Shown: positions 51,912-61,895, counted from the stretch's first letter. The stretch is DNA of 64,000 nt from Streptomyces lacrimifluminis (GCF_014646095.1 NZ_BMMU01000035.1:1-64000), one strand, 5' to 3'. Notes: generated by a model from the letters alone, not told the origin. A program made the numbers and translations.

Positions 51912-52472
51912 TCACGCAGCGTCATACCAGGGCTTGTTCGCCGCCCAATGGCGGACCCAGCCAGCAAAGCCAGGCTCAGCAGTGGTGAACCCGAACTGCT
52001 CGCCGAAGGGGACAGCACCGACGTCGCTGATCAGCCAAACGTGCCCGCGGTGAGGTCCCGTGACGATGAGATGCCAGTTCATCGCGCACCCGTCGGTGCC
52101 GAGCACGACCGAGCCGTGGTTGTAGACCTGTTCAAGGAGTTCGTCGGCATCCTCGGACTGGTCCGAGGCTTCCTCCCACATCCATGCCTCCGCCAGCGGG
52201 AACGGCTTGCTCAGGTCGCGTTCCTGCTCGTCATCGCCCCAGTCGTCCGGCAGCTCCGCCACCGACAGCAGTCCGTACTCGGGCGGCCCGGAGTACGAAC
52301 CGTCCGTCATCTCCGCGACGAAGGTCCGATACGGCTCGGGCAGCACGATCCCGTGTTCTGCCTCGAAGGCATGGACTGCCTCCCAGCCAAGAGCCGACTC
52401 TCCTCCGTCATCGACGTCGAACGCCGCACGAAGTACCGCCAGCTCGGCAGGGTCGGCTTGATCAATATTCAT
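51912..52472 (-). CDS. SMI1/KNR4-family protein
   Basis: A 186-residue acidic protein of the SMI1/KNR4 (SUKH) superfamily. ESALGWEAVHAFEAEHGIVLPEPYRTFVAEMTDGSYSG is the family's opening helix-loop, with GLLSVAEL and GTDGCAMNWHLIVTGPHRGHVWLISDVGAVPF later. Many bacterial SUKH proteins neutralise polymorphic toxins, but no toxin gene is recognisable here, so an immunity role is only a possibility. The decayed DNA upstream might once have held the partner. Confidence 0.85.
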   Translation of the reverse strand: MNIDQADPAELAVLRAAFDVDDGGESALGWEAVHAFEAEHGIVLPEPYRTFVAEMTDGSYSGPPEYGLLSVAELPDDWGDDEQERDLSKPFPLAEAWMWEEASDQSEDADELLEQVYNHGSVVLGTDGCAMNWHLIVTGPHRGHVWLISDVGAVPFGEQFGFTTAEPGFAGWVRHWAANKPWYDAA

Positions 52473-52639
52473 GCGGCATGGATACCACCTCGCTGCGACA
52501 ACGCCCCGCGCGCTGCGGCACTAACACCTGCCCCTTGGCATCTTCCTGCCCCCCCCAGGAAGGTCACCCCTGTCTCAATTCTCAAAAACTTGTCCGTTAC
52601 CACGATATGCCGACGCCCGACATGGCCACACCCTCGCGT

Positions 52640-53040
52640 CCTCGGCATGGGGCGATTCCTGCGGCTGCCGTGTGGAGAGTATCCGTGAGATCGAACTTCA
52701 GACCACCCTCCAGGAGCCGCTCCACTTCCTCCGCGGCCACGACGGGGATGCCGTGCCCGCCACACTCGCGGATCGCTGCGGCCCATGGGGCGCCGGACGC
52801 CTGCGCAGCTCTCCGGGTATGCGGAGGGGGCGGGTGGTGGGGTCCATGGCGGAGAACGCGCCGTCGTGGATGCCCAGGGCGAACCGGTCGTAGGGGAGTA
52901 CGTCGAGGACGTACCGGGTGCCGCGCACGAGGCGGAACATTCAGGAGGTGCACACGGTGTCGCCCGGCCACGCGTACGTGAGCAGCTCCCCGAACTCCCG
53001 CACCATGCCCGCCCGACGTGCCGCTCTGGGTCCGGCCTCA
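52640..53040 (-). pseudogene. Degraded hypothetical genes
   Basis: Minus-strand frames contain natural-looking pieces: FRLVRGTRYVLDVLPYDRFALGIHDGAFSAMDPTTRPL, and in another frame PWAAAIRECGGHGIPVVAAEEVERLLEGGLKFDL. They appear to be parts of one former gene separated by a frameshift near 52790. A third piece (GMVREFGELLTYAWPGDTVCTS and stop) ends at about 52941. No domain is recognised. The surrounding 52473-53460 has no intact gene. Confidence 0.45.
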
Positions 53041-53463
53041 CCTGACCTCATCCGTCGAGCCACCCTGTCGTTCACCGAGGCCAAGCCGGTGAGCATCGGC
53101 TTCGACCCCGTGCGGGAGGTGGACTTCAGCCGACCGGCCGCCCTGTACTGGGGTTCACCGAGGTGGAGCGGTTCGAGGCCTGGGGCGCCGAGCGGTGGCT
53201 CGGCATGAGATCCCCGCTCACGCCGTCCGGCTGAGGGTAAGGCGGGTGCCGCGCAGCAAGGCTCTGCCGCCAACTGGAGTTCGCGCGGGTTCCCCAAGAT
53301 GCTCGGCAGCCGTATCGGCGCAGGTGCCCAGGTGCGCATTCTGCGTGAGACTTTCCCAAGTCGGCGCGAGGTTCTGGGACTTACGGACAGATTCCGCTAG
53401 CGGAGCCGGAAACCTGCTCGTCCATGCAGGAATCCGGAAGCCGCTGCTCAGGCGATCCATCCC

Positions 53464-53871
53464 TCACCGTGTCGGTGACGGTCCAATCCCAGCGGAAAAC
53501 TCATTCTCTCCGGTGCTCGCCACGACGCCCAGCCGTCGAAGAGCCTGTGAGATGGCGCTGCCAGCCGGCAGAAAAGGCTGGCCCTCCTGTACATGGGGCG
53601 GTCCCAGCACGATGGTGCCGCCATCCCACACGGCAGCCTGCTGCTCGCCCGCACCGCCGAAGTACTCGGCTTCCACGTAGGCCACCGGCCCAGCGGTCGG
53701 CCAGTCAGCGAGGGTCTTCTCGAACCCTCCAGGCAGCCGCCAGAACCCCAAGCCCGCATCGCTGCCGTCCGCGACAGACTCAATGAGGGCGTCTGTCGGG
53801 CCTTGACCCCTGATGTTGAACACACGAGACACTGGATCCTGAGGATCTGAGAACGGACATCTCGTGGTCAT
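53464..53871 (-). pseudogene. Hypothetical protein gene, 5' end replaced by an IS3 fragment
   Basis: A 135-codon frame that looks like real protein (DPVSRVFNIRGQGPTDALIESVADGSDAGLGFWRLPGGFEKTLADWPTAGPVAYVEAEYFGGAGEQQAAVWDGGTIVLGP...). Its content begins abruptly at about 53850, where the IS3-type transposase fragment starts on the other strand, so the N-terminus is probably missing. No function is assigned. The C-terminal part is intact to a normal stop. Confidence 0.55.
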
Positions 53872-54013
53872 GAAGAACTACCCGCCGGAGTTCAAGGCGG
53901 ACGCGGTCGCGCTGTACGAGTCGCGGCCGGAGGCGACGATCAGGTCGGTCGCCGCCGATCTGGGGATCAATCCGGAGACGCTGCGGAACTGGGTCCGGGC
54001 AGCCGGAGCGAGT
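53864..54013 (+). mobile_element. IS3-family transposase OrfA fragment
   Basis: About 50 codons: MKNYPPEFKADAVALYESRPEATIRSVAADLGINPETLRNWVRAAGA, the N-terminal helix-turn-helix of IS3-type OrfA. It is cut off after about 50 residues and runs directly into a ferredoxin-reductase fragment. Neither OrfB nor an inverted repeat is visible. Confidence 0.8.
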
Positions 54014-54026
54014 CGGCCCCGGCGGT

Positions 54027-54584
54027 GTACGCCTCGGCGATGGCAGCGCACTCAAGGCCGACGAGGTACTCGTGGCCATCGGCTCACTGCCCAACACCGA
54101 ATGGCTGGAGGGCAGCGGCCTGACCGTCGGCGACGGCCTGGTGTGCGACGAGTTCGGTGCCGCTACCCCCGGCGTGTACGGAGCCGGCGACGTGGCCTGG
54201 TGGCACAACCCTCTGTTCGGCACCCGGATGCGCATCGAGCACCGCACGAACGCCGCCGAACAGGGTGTGGCCGCCGCCCGCAATCTGCTCACCCCCAAGG
54301 CGCGCAAACCCTTCGCGCCGGTGCCGTACTTCTGGTCCGACCAGTACGGCATGAAGATCCAAGCCTACGGCTACCTGCGCGGACACGACGAGGCCACCGT
54401 CGTGGAGGGCGATCTGGCCTCCCGCCGGTTCGTCACCGCCTACCGCAGCCGCGGCCGCCTCACCGGAGTCCTCGCCGGAGTCCTCGCCGTCGGCATGCCG
54501 CCGAAGGCGATCCGGGCATGGCGCCAGTCCGTCGCCCTGCGCGTCGCCTGGCGCGAGGTCGTGAGTGCGGCCCGGGCGGCTTGA
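54027..54584 (+). pseudogene. Ferredoxin reductase, C-terminal fragment
   Basis: The frame LGDGSALKADEVLVAIGSLPNTEWLEGSGL, followed by ATPGVYGAGDVAWWHNP and the Reductase_C domain (RIEHRTNAAEQGVAAARNLL ... YGYLRGHDEATVVEGD), is the C-terminal half of a BphA4-type FAD-dependent ferredoxin reductase. The FAD- and NAD-binding N-terminus is replaced by the IS3 fragment. A P450 gene follows 45 bp downstream, so this was probably the electron-transfer partner of that P450. Confidence 0.8.
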
Positions 54585-54628
54585 TACCCCCACCCCGCCG
54601 GCCCCGTCCCATCAAGATAAGGAATCCC

Positions 54629-55833
54629 ATGTCGGAAACCCTGCCCGAGCGTCGTTCGATCCCCGTACAGCGGGTGAAAGGCTGCCCGTTCGACCCGCCC
54701 CCCGAGCTGAGCGAACTCCGGGCGAAGGAGCCGGTGTGCCCGATCATCATGCCGGACGGCACCGACGGATGGCTGCTCACGCGCTACGACGACATCTACG
54801 CGACCCTGCGCAACCACGAGACCTTCAGCTCCCGCGGTGAACTGCGCACCTCGCCCATCGGAACCCCGCTCTTCGCACGCAGGCCCGCCGAGGTCGGTAA
54901 CCTGGCCGCCATGGATCCGCCGGACCACACCCGGCTGCGCCGCAAGCTCCAGGGCAAGTTCACACCAAGCGGGTCGCCCGGCTCGCCGATCCCATCACTC
55001 AGATCGTCAACGAGCGCCTCGACGAGATGGAGCGCATGGGCCCTTCGGTCGACCTGGTCGAGACGTACGCCCTGCCCATACCCTCGCTGGTCATCTGCGA
55101 ACTCCTCGGCGTGCCCTATGGGAAGCGCGAAGAGTTCCAGTCCCGTACCGCCAGTCTGCTGAAAGTGGGCGGCACCACGGAAGAGTACGGTGCGGCGGTC
55201 CAAGGGGTCCTGGACATCGTCCACGAACTGGCCCGCCACAAGCGCGCCCATCCTGCGGACGACATCCTCAGCGAACTCGCCCAGGACGAGGAACTCTCCC
55301 TGGAGGAGGCGGCCTTCCTCGGCCTGGGCCTGCTCGTGGCCGGTCACGAAACCACCGCCAACATGATCGCCCTGTCCACCTTCGCCCTGCTCCAGCACCC
55401 CGACCAACTGGCCCTGCTGCGCGAAGACCCCGCCGGCCGGATCGACAACGCGGTCGAGGAACTGCTCCGCTACCTGACCGTCCCGCAGTTCGGAGGGGAG
55501 CGCGCCGCTCTGCAAGACGTCGAGGTCCGCGGCCGGCAGATCAAAAAGGGTGACGTGGTGATCCCCGCCCTGATGACGGCCAACCGTGACCCGGAACGCT
55601 TCGAAGACCCCCACACCCTCGACATCGGCCGCTCCGCCACCAGTCACCTGGCCTTCGGCTTCGGCGTCCGTCAGTGCGTCGGCCAGCAACTGGCCCGCGT
55701 CGAGATGCGCATCGCGATTCCCGCGCTCCTCGAACGGTTCCCGACCCTGCGTCTGGGCGCTCCCGCAGACGAGATCGAGATGCGGACGAACAGCTTCGTC
55801 TACGGCGTCGCCGCTCTTCCGGTGGCCTGGTGA
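54629..55833 (+). pseudogene. Cytochrome P450, frameshifted
   Basis: Two frames together give a full-length P450 of about 400 residues. From the ATG at 54629 (AAGGAA upstream) it reads ERRSIPVQRVKGCPFDPPPEL ... AMDPPDHTRLRRKLQGKFTP. The frame then changes near 54965 (an expected CCC read as CC) and continues as ADPITQIVNERLDEME to AGHETTAN (I-helix), EELLRYL (ExxR), and FGFGVRQCVGQQLAR with the haem Cys. The one-base deletion in a C run may be a sequencing error. It is probably CYP105-like; the substrate is unknown. Confidence 0.82.
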
Positions 55834-56644
55834 CCGAATCCGCCTTCAGACGACAGTAGGTTCCACCTGCTGCTGATGAGAGCCGCGCCTCTGGTCAGCA
55901 GCCCCCGCTTCCTCTGCCGCCAACACGCGGCAGGACGACTCCTCTGTTCCCGTCCGCCTCTGCGACCGTCCGGCTGCTGGGCGTCACCACGCCCATGCCG
56001 CCGCCGGTCCCTCATCCCTCCCGATGTTCACCTCCGCCGAACTGACGATTGTTTCCGGCCCGACCGCGCGCGGTGGGGCCGGAAACCGGTGACGCTCGAA
56101 GGGTGTTTCGCTGGTGTACGGAGCGGTGGCCGGCCTGGTGTGTTGCTGGTTCGGTGAGAGGCGGAGTGGGCGGCTTCGGTGGGGAGGCCGCGGTGTAATC
56201 CAGGTCTGTCGTCAGCTGTCTCCGCAGGACACAGCTGAGCGACGGTGGGAGCACTTGGCGGATCTGTTCCGCTCACGGCCTCAGCGAGGCTTGGTGGAGC
56301 CGCCCGACTCGACGCAGGCCCTGTATTGCCCAGTCTCGGCTCCGCTCGACCACGAGGTGCCCCCACCGTCAAGGCCGCCGATCACGAGCGGCAGGTCGGC
56401 GGTGGACAGCATGTAGTTGCGGTTCACCCGGATGAGGAGTCCGGCGTGCTCGACGGCGCCCCGGGCACTTCACGCCACGGCACCACCCACCCGGCCAACG
56501 GTGGCCGCAACAGCAGACCCAGTGCGACTCGCATCACACCGAGTGCCCCCATGGCAACAACATCTGATGTGTCAGATACCGTCTTGTCAGATGAATGGCT
56601 CGCGTCAGCGGGCCCCATCCTCGACCGAACAGCGAAGAGTCCTG
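55834..56644. other. Intergenic region after the P450
   Basis: About 810 bp with no supported gene. Open frames here lack recognisable domains; short natural-looking strings such as YMLSTADLPLVIGGLDGG in one minus-strand frame suggest decayed sequence. Confidence 0.4.
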
Positions 56645-56948
56645 ATGAGCACACTCGAATTCACCAGCCTCGATCTGGACTTTCCGGTCGGCAGCAAGAA
56701 CAGGACCGCCACCCTCGTCAACAGCGATCAGGAGGCGCTGCCGACCGACACCGGCCGCACCCCCGCCGACGGCCACCGGCTCGCCTCCGACATCCTCGAC
56801 TCCGGCAAGCCTCACCGCCGGTCTGAGGCGCAGACCGTACGAGACCACCGGCTTCGCTGCTCCCGCTCCCACGCTCCCGGCCGAGGCGGTCCGCCGCCCG
56901 TACACCGGGAACACCCCTGCCCCCACGGAGAAAGGGTTACCCCAATGA
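56645..56948 (+). pseudogene. Small gene upstream of the Tat-exported binding protein, one frame change
   Basis: From the ATG at 56645 the frame reads MSTLEFTSLDLDFPVGSKNR ... DGHRLASDILDSG. If one A near 56807 is skipped it continues SLTAGLRRRPYETTGFAAPAPTLPAEAVRRPYTGNTPAP and stops in an ATGA overlap with the next gene. The amino-acid flavour and the overlap support a roughly 100-residue protein broken by one inserted base. No homologue is recognised. Without the correction the frame runs into the next gene as an unlikely fusion. Confidence 0.4.
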
Positions 56949-58075
56949 CGAGCCTTCCCAGTCGACGACGACTCCTAGCTACCGGAGCGGGCGCCGCGCT
57001 CGGACTCGGCGCGCTCGGCGCCACCGCGTCCCCCGCCTCGGCCACAGCCGCACACGGCGCCGGCGCCGAGGAGACCAGGACCCTCGACGAGCTGTACCAG
57101 GCCGCCATCGCCGAAGGCGGCAAGCTCGTGATCTACGCGGGCGGCGACCTCGCCAACTCGGGCAGCGGTGCCGGCGCCCGGACCGCCTTCCGCCAGCGGT
57201 TCCCGCAGATCGACCTCAACCTCATCGTGGACTACAGCAAGTACCACGACGTCCGCGTGGACAACCAGTTCGCGACCGACACCCTGGTCCCCGACCTGGT
57301 GCAGTTGCAGACGCTGCACGACTTCACCCGCTGGAAGAGCCAGGGGCGGCTGCTGCAGTACAAGCCCGCCGGCTTCAGCAAGCTCCACAAGAAGTTCCGG
57401 GACGCGGACGGTGCCTGGGTGGCCGGCATGGTCATCGCCTTCAGCTACCTGTACGACGTGGCGGCGGCCGGGGCCGACGCGCCGCAGACGCCGCTGGACC
57501 TGGTCGACCCGCGCTGGAAGGGCGCCATCGCCTCCTCCTACCCACACGACGACGACGCGGTGCTCTACCTCTACGCCCTCTACGCCAAGACCTACGGCTG
57601 GGACTGGATAGCCGACTTCGCCGCACAGCAGCCGCAGTTCGCCCGCGGCACCTTCTCCCCCGGCACCGCGGTCACCAACAAGGAGAAGATCATCGGCGTC
57701 GGCGCGGGTGGCAACCCGCTCGCCACCACCCCGAACCGCTGGGTGATGACCGACGGGCACCCGTTCATGGCGTGGGGACAGCGGCTCGCGATCCTGAAGC
57801 AGGCCGCCAACCCCACAGCGGCCAAGCTCTACCTCAACTGGCAGCTGTCCACCGAGCGCCAGACCTCCAACAGCTGGTCGGTGCGCACGGACATCGCGCC
57901 CCCCACCGGCCTCAAGCCGATCTGGGAGTACCCGAACGCCAACCTGGACGGGTTCCCCCGCTTCATGGAGGACCGGGCCCAGGTCGAGCGGCTGAAGCAG
58001 ACCTTCGCCCTCTACTTCGGTGAGGTCAAGGGCGACCCGACACCCGGCTGGCCAGGTCTGCACCCGGGCGCCTGA
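56945..58075 (+). CDS. Tat-exported extracellular substrate-binding protein
   Basis: A 376-residue protein. The twin-arginine signal (MTSLPSRRRLLATGAGAALGLGALGATASPASA) is followed by a periplasmic-binding-protein type 2 fold: DELYQAAIAEGGKLVIYAGGD, FPQIDLNLIVDYSKYHDVRVDNQ, PDLVQLQTLHDFTRWKSQGRLL, and NWQLSTERQT. The start AEGGKLVIYAG resembles iron- and polyamine-type ABC binding proteins (AfuA/PotD-like). GGAGAAAGGG lies ahead of the ATG. No permease or ATPase gene is adjacent, so the transporter partner and ligand are unknown. The upstream small ORF overlaps its start. Confidence 0.85.
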   Translation: MTSLPSRRRLLATGAGAALGLGALGATASPASATAAHGAGAEETRTLDELYQAAIAEGGKLVIYAGGDLANSGSGAGARTAFRQRFPQIDLNLIVDYSKYHDVRVDNQFATDTLVPDLVQLQTLHDFTRWKSQGRLLQYKPAGFSKLHKKFRDADGAWVAGMVIAFSYLYDVAAAGADAPQTPLDLVDPRWKGAIASSYPHDDDAVLYLYALYAKTYGWDWIADFAAQQPQFARGTFSPGTAVTNKEKIIGVGAGGNPLATTPNRWVMTDGHPFMAWGQRLAILKQAANPTAAKLYLNWQLSTERQTSNSWSVRTDIAPPTGLKPIWEYPNANLDGFPRFMEDRAQVERLKQTFALYFGEVKGDPTPGWPGLHPGA

Positions 58076-58212
58076 CCCTCCACCAGTCCCCGTACGTGGC
58101 GGGTTCGACGGCTTGGGTTGTCACATCGGCGTGGTCGGATTACAGCCAGCAGCGACGCGGGCGCGCCGTACGCCGGCCGTAGCTCGCGCTCACCACGTGC
58201 GGGGTCCTGGTT

Positions 58213-58370
58213 CCAGCGACCCCGCTGGCCATCGACGAGTTAATCGCCCACGCCCCCCAGCTCAAGGGCACCAGGGCGGTTGCCCAGATGCTGCGGATCT
58301 CTCAGCGCACTGTGAAGCGGTACGTCAAAGACCAGATCAGAAAGCCACGTCCGGACCTCGCCGCGCGGTG
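58213..58370 (+). pseudogene. Tpg (telomere terminal protein) gene fragment
   Basis: An in-frame stretch reads LAIDELIAHAPQLKGTRAVAQMLRISQRTVKRYVKDQIRKPRPDLAAR. This matches the N-terminal helix-turn-helix of the Streptomyces Tpg family, the proteins covalently attached to telomere ends, where KGTKAVAQMLGVSQRTVERYVKDQIRKPRPDLAAR-like sequence is characteristic. Both the first residues and everything after LAAR are missing or scrambled. It is a remnant, probably of a former telomere-proximal or plasmid-borne copy. Confidence 0.72.
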
Positions 58371-58622
58371 TGGTCACGGGGCTCCTCGGGGTGGCCTGGA
58401 GAGGCGGAAGAAAGGGGCGACGAATGGGAGTCGCGGGAACCAAGAGCTTCTGAACAGTTGATCAGTATTGCATCGTGCGGGAACTGACCTGTCGCAGCGA
58501 AGGTTGAGTGATTCTCATCGATTCCTAATGCCGTTCGTCAAGCCGCGGCGCACGCTTGAGGTAGCGGGCAGGATGTGTCGGAGGTGCGCGGTACAGTCCG
58601 TTCATCCGACTGGGGAGGGCTC

Positions 58623-59060
58623 ATGGCGACCAAGTGGAGCTTGACGATCGACTGCGCGTACCCGGCGAAACTGGCCGCGTTCTGGGCGCTGGCGTTGGGC
58701 TACGAGGAGAAGCCCGCGCCCGCAGGGTTCGGGAGCTGGGAGGAGTGGTTCTCGCATCATGAGGTTCCGGAGGACGAGTGGGATGACGGGGCGTACCTCT
58801 CAGATCCGGACGGCGTGGGCCCCACCTTGTCCTTCCTGAAGGTGCCGGAGCCGAAGGTGGCGAAGAATCGGCTGCATATCGACGTGCAGGTTGGTGGCGG
58901 CCGTGAAACCTCGTGGGAGGTGCGCTGGCCGCGCGTGGTCGAGGCGGTGGAGCGGTTGACCGCTGCGGGCGCGATCGTGGTCCGCGAGGACGAGTTGCAG
59001 GGCAGGCCGGATCACGTGGTGATGGCAGACCCGGAAGGTAACGAGTTTTGCCTGGTCTGA
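58623..59060 (+). CDS. VOC-family (glyoxalase-like) protein
   Basis: A 145-residue protein of the vicinal-oxygen-chelate superfamily (Glyoxalase_6 type): KWSLTIDCAYPAKLAAFWALALGYEE, SDPDGVGPTLSFLKVPEPKVAKNRLHIDVQV and HVVMADPEGNEFCLV. The metal-site residues are at the ends (His/Asp of LHIDVQ, Glu of EGNEFC). The ATG at 58623 gives the family start; the longer frame to 58575 is unlikely. Members act as dioxygenases, isomerases or resistance proteins; no specific role can be told. It abuts the IS110 copy. Confidence 0.85.
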   Translation: MATKWSLTIDCAYPAKLAAFWALALGYEEKPAPAGFGSWEEWFSHHEVPEDEWDDGAYLSDPDGVGPTLSFLKVPEPKVAKNRLHIDVQVGGGRETSWEVRWPRVVEAVERLTAAGAIVVREDELQGRPDHVVMADPEGNEFCLV

Positions 59061-59108
59061 CGGGGTCGGTCAGGCCAACTGGCCGCGCGCAGCGTGTCGC
59101 GTCCCTTC

Positions 59109-60298
59109 CTATGCGGCAGCCCTTGCCGGCGGAGCTGGCTCGTAGCGCCGTCCGTCGCGCAGAAGGGCCCAGAGGACGTTGACGCGGCGGCGAGCGAGAG
59201 CCAGGACGGCCTGGGTATGGCGCTTGCCCTCGGCACGTTTGCGATCGTAGAAGCGCCGGGATTCCTCGCAGTGGCGGATGCTGAACAACGCCGAGGTGTA
59301 AAAGACGCGTTGGAGGCGGCGGTTGTATCGCTGCGGGCGGCGCAGGTTCCCGCTCAGCTTCCCGGAATCGCGGGGCACCGGGGCGACGCCGCCGAAGCCG
59401 GCGAGGCGGTCGGCGGTGCCGAAGACAGTCATGTCACCGCCAGTGGCTGCCAGGAACTCGGCGCCGAGGATAACGCCCAGGCCAGCATGCTGGTGATCAC
59501 CTCGAAGGTGTGGTGGTCGCGAAACCGGGCCTCGATGGCCTTGTCGATCTCGGCGACCTGCTGGTTGAGGCTCATCACTTCCTTCGCCAGCGTGTGTACC
59601 AACGTGGCGGCCAGCTTCTCGCCGGGCAGGCTCGTGTGCTGCCGTTCGGCGGCCTGGACAGCGATTTCGGCGAGCCGATCGGGGCGGACGACGTGGCGGT
59701 TGCGCAGCCAGGTCTCCAGCCGCTTGACGCCGATCCGGCGAATAGCCGCGGGGGTCTGATAGCCGGTCAGCAGGGTGAGCGGGCCGGTGTTGGTGAGGTC
59801 CAGGGCCCGCTCCAGGCCGGGGAATATGCCAGTGAACTGGGCACGGAGGCGGTTGACGGTGCGGGTGCGGTCGGCGACCAGGTCCATGCGGCGGCCGGTG
59901 AGGATCTTGAGATCGATGACGGTGTCGTCGCCGGTGCGTAAGGGGTGCAGGTCCCGGCGGACGCGGACCTGGTCGGCGATGACGGCGGCGTCCTTCGCGT
60001 CGGTCTTGCCCTCGCCGCGGTAGCTCTCGGAAGCGCGGTGGATGGCCCGGCCGGAGATGTAGTGGACCGGCTGGTCGCGGTTGACCAGGAGCGCGATGGC
60101 CAGGGCGGCACCGCCGTCGGCCAGGTCGATGCCCCAGGTCACCTCGTCACCCAGGGCCAGGATGTCGGCGAGGAGTTCGAGCAGTTCGGGTTCGTCGTTA
60201 GCGACGCGTCGCGACAGCAGCCGGCGGCCGCTCTCGTCGATCGCGACGCAGTGATGGTGGGCTTTGCCTGCGTCGATGCCGGCCCAGATCGCGGCCAT
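59109..60298 (-). pseudogene. IS110 transposase, frameshifted
   Basis: The RuvC-like DEDD domain begins at the ATG at 60298 (MAAIWAGIDAGKAHHHCVAIDE ... SYRGEGKTDAKDAAVIADQ). The frame is lost after VITSMLAWAL, where family members read VITSMPGLG. Restoring one base (expected CC, read C, near 59485) joins it to the second frame MTVFGTADRLAGFGGVAPVPRDSGKLSG, the Transposase_20 domain with its conserved Ser, ending at 59109. The protein is otherwise complete (about 395 residues). Confidence 0.85.
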
Positions 60299-60530
60299 GT
60301 GGTGCCTCCGTGCGGTGGTGTTGCTGGTGCCTCCCACGGACGACCTCGCTGTCGATTCCCTACGTAGCGATCATTCGCAATTCCTAATTGGCAGCCGAGT
60401 CGTCGTGGGGCGTCGGGCGGCCAATCGATGGAAGCCACAAGTGGCAGAAGTTTGAAAGCCACACCCGACGCCCCTGGGTGGATGAACCATACGAAGGGCT
60501 CACCACGTCCCGCAGAACAACGTAGGGAAG
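60299..60530 (-). ncRNA. Candidate IS110 bridge-RNA region
   Basis: In IS110 elements a structured bridge RNA is encoded in the non-coding end upstream of the transposase. This region holds an 11-bp perfect inverted repeat (60407-60417, GGGGCGTCGGG, with 60464-60474) enclosing a 46-nt loop that itself contains GCCAC-AA-GTGGC. That is the expected multi-stem style. No target or donor loop was assigned. Confidence 0.45.
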
Positions 60531-60921
60531 GTTGAGCGACCTTGCCGGACGCATATCGCATTATTCGGGGTCAATGCCGCTTCGACTCGAGGCCGGATTC
60601 GTGGTGGGCCTCGCCCGGACCACCCCAGTGCAGGCCATCACTGCTGTAGTCGTGGCGGTGAGGAAGAGCATGAACGTCCACGACGCGTCGGCGGCGTCGA
60701 TGCGGCCGATCCGCCTGTTGCCGAGATGCGAGGCGGGCGCTGGAGCCGGGCTTGGTCGCCCAGCTCACCGGGAGATGGAAGACCGGCAGAGCCCCGAACG
60801 GCAAGACCATTTGGTGCGACCATGCCCTTGGCGAACGGCCGCGATCAGAGTGTTGCTGCCGCAAGCACACAGAGCTGTGGGCACCCAGCGGTCCGGGTGG
60901 CCACAGCTTGTGTACAGGCGG
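60531..60921. other. Decayed sequence between IS110 and the P450 fragment
   Basis: About 390 bp. Plus-strand frames give strings such as QLTGRWKTGRAPNGKTIWCDHALG and CCCRKHTELWAPSGPGGHSLCTGG that look like real protein, but no gene or domain can be assigned. Probably a remnant. Confidence 0.3.
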
Positions 60922-61895
60922 TCAGGCGAGGGTGACCTCGACCGGCAGTTTCTTGATGCCGTTGACGAAGTTGGAGCGGACCCGGGGGACGTCGCCGGCG
61001 AGGCAAATGCCGGCGAGGCGCGGGATCAGTTCCTCGAACATGATGCGGATCTCGGTGCGGGCGAGCAGGTTGCCCAGGCACAGGTGGGGGCCGCCCTTGC
61101 CGAAGGTGAGGTGGTCGTTGTCCTGGCGGGTGACGTCGAAGTCGTACGGGTTGCCGAAGACCTCTTCGTCGCGGTTGCCGGAGGCGTACCACATGACGAC
61201 CTTGTCGCCCTCCTTCACCCGCTTGCCGCCGAGTTCGACGTCGCGTGTCGCGGTACGGCGGAAGTGGTAGACGGGCGTGGCCCAGCGCAGGAACTCCTCG
61301 ACGGCGACCGGGATGAGAGAGGGGTCTTCCTGGAGCCTGGTCAGCTGCTCGGGGTGCTGGATGAGGGCCAGCATGGAGTGCGAGATGGTGTGCCGGGTGG
61401 TCTCGTTGCCGGCCACGACCAGCAGCAGGAAGTAGTTGTCGAAGTCCTGCGCGGAGAGCGGGACGCCGTCGCGCGGGGTTTGGTTGATGAGTCTGGAGAT
61501 CAGGTCGGTGCCGGTGCCGCCCCGCCGCTGCCGGGCCAACTCCCGTCCGTACTCGAAGACCTCCAGCGAGACCGGGCTGCGGAAGGGTAGATCCTTGTAC
61601 TGCTCGCTCTCCTCGCTGTGGAGGAGGACATCGGCGTAGTCGGGGTCCGTGTTGCCCATAATCCGGTTGCCCCAGTCGATGAGCTGCTGGTTGTCCTCCG
61701 GGGGGACGTCGAGGAGCCGGGCGAGGACGTTGATGGGGAAGTCGGCGACGAAGTCGAACGTGCCCTTGGCGAGGGCTGTGTCCAGCGTCCTGGCGGTCAG
61801 GCCGCGCAGGAAGTCGGCGTACTCGTTGATGACGCCCTGGCCGAACTGGCGCTGCAGCAGGCTGCGCATCGCTCGGTGGCGTACGCCGTCCAGTT
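60922..61895 (-). pseudogene. Cytochrome P450, 5'-truncated
   Basis: About 320 codons from ELDGVRHRAMRSLLQRQFGQG to a normal stop after VEVTLA. It contains VVAGNETTRHTISHS (I-helix), EEFLRWATP (ExxR), FGKGGPHLCLGNLLAR (haem Cys) and NGIKKLPVEVTLA at the end, as in steroid or fatty-acid P450s of the CYP125/124 type. The first 80-100 residues are missing. At about 61895 the sequence switches to an inverted piece of a fumarylacetoacetase gene. It is not functional as written. Confidence 0.82.

Larger units (their letters stand above)
59109..60530 (-). mobile_element. IS110-family insertion sequence
   Basis: An IS110-type element with its transposase gene (59109-60298) and about 230 bp of structured non-coding DNA upstream (60299-60530). 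IS110 elements have no long terminal inverted repeats and the exact ends cannot be set by eye. The boundaries given run from the transposase stop to the last base of the structured region. Confidence 0.75.
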
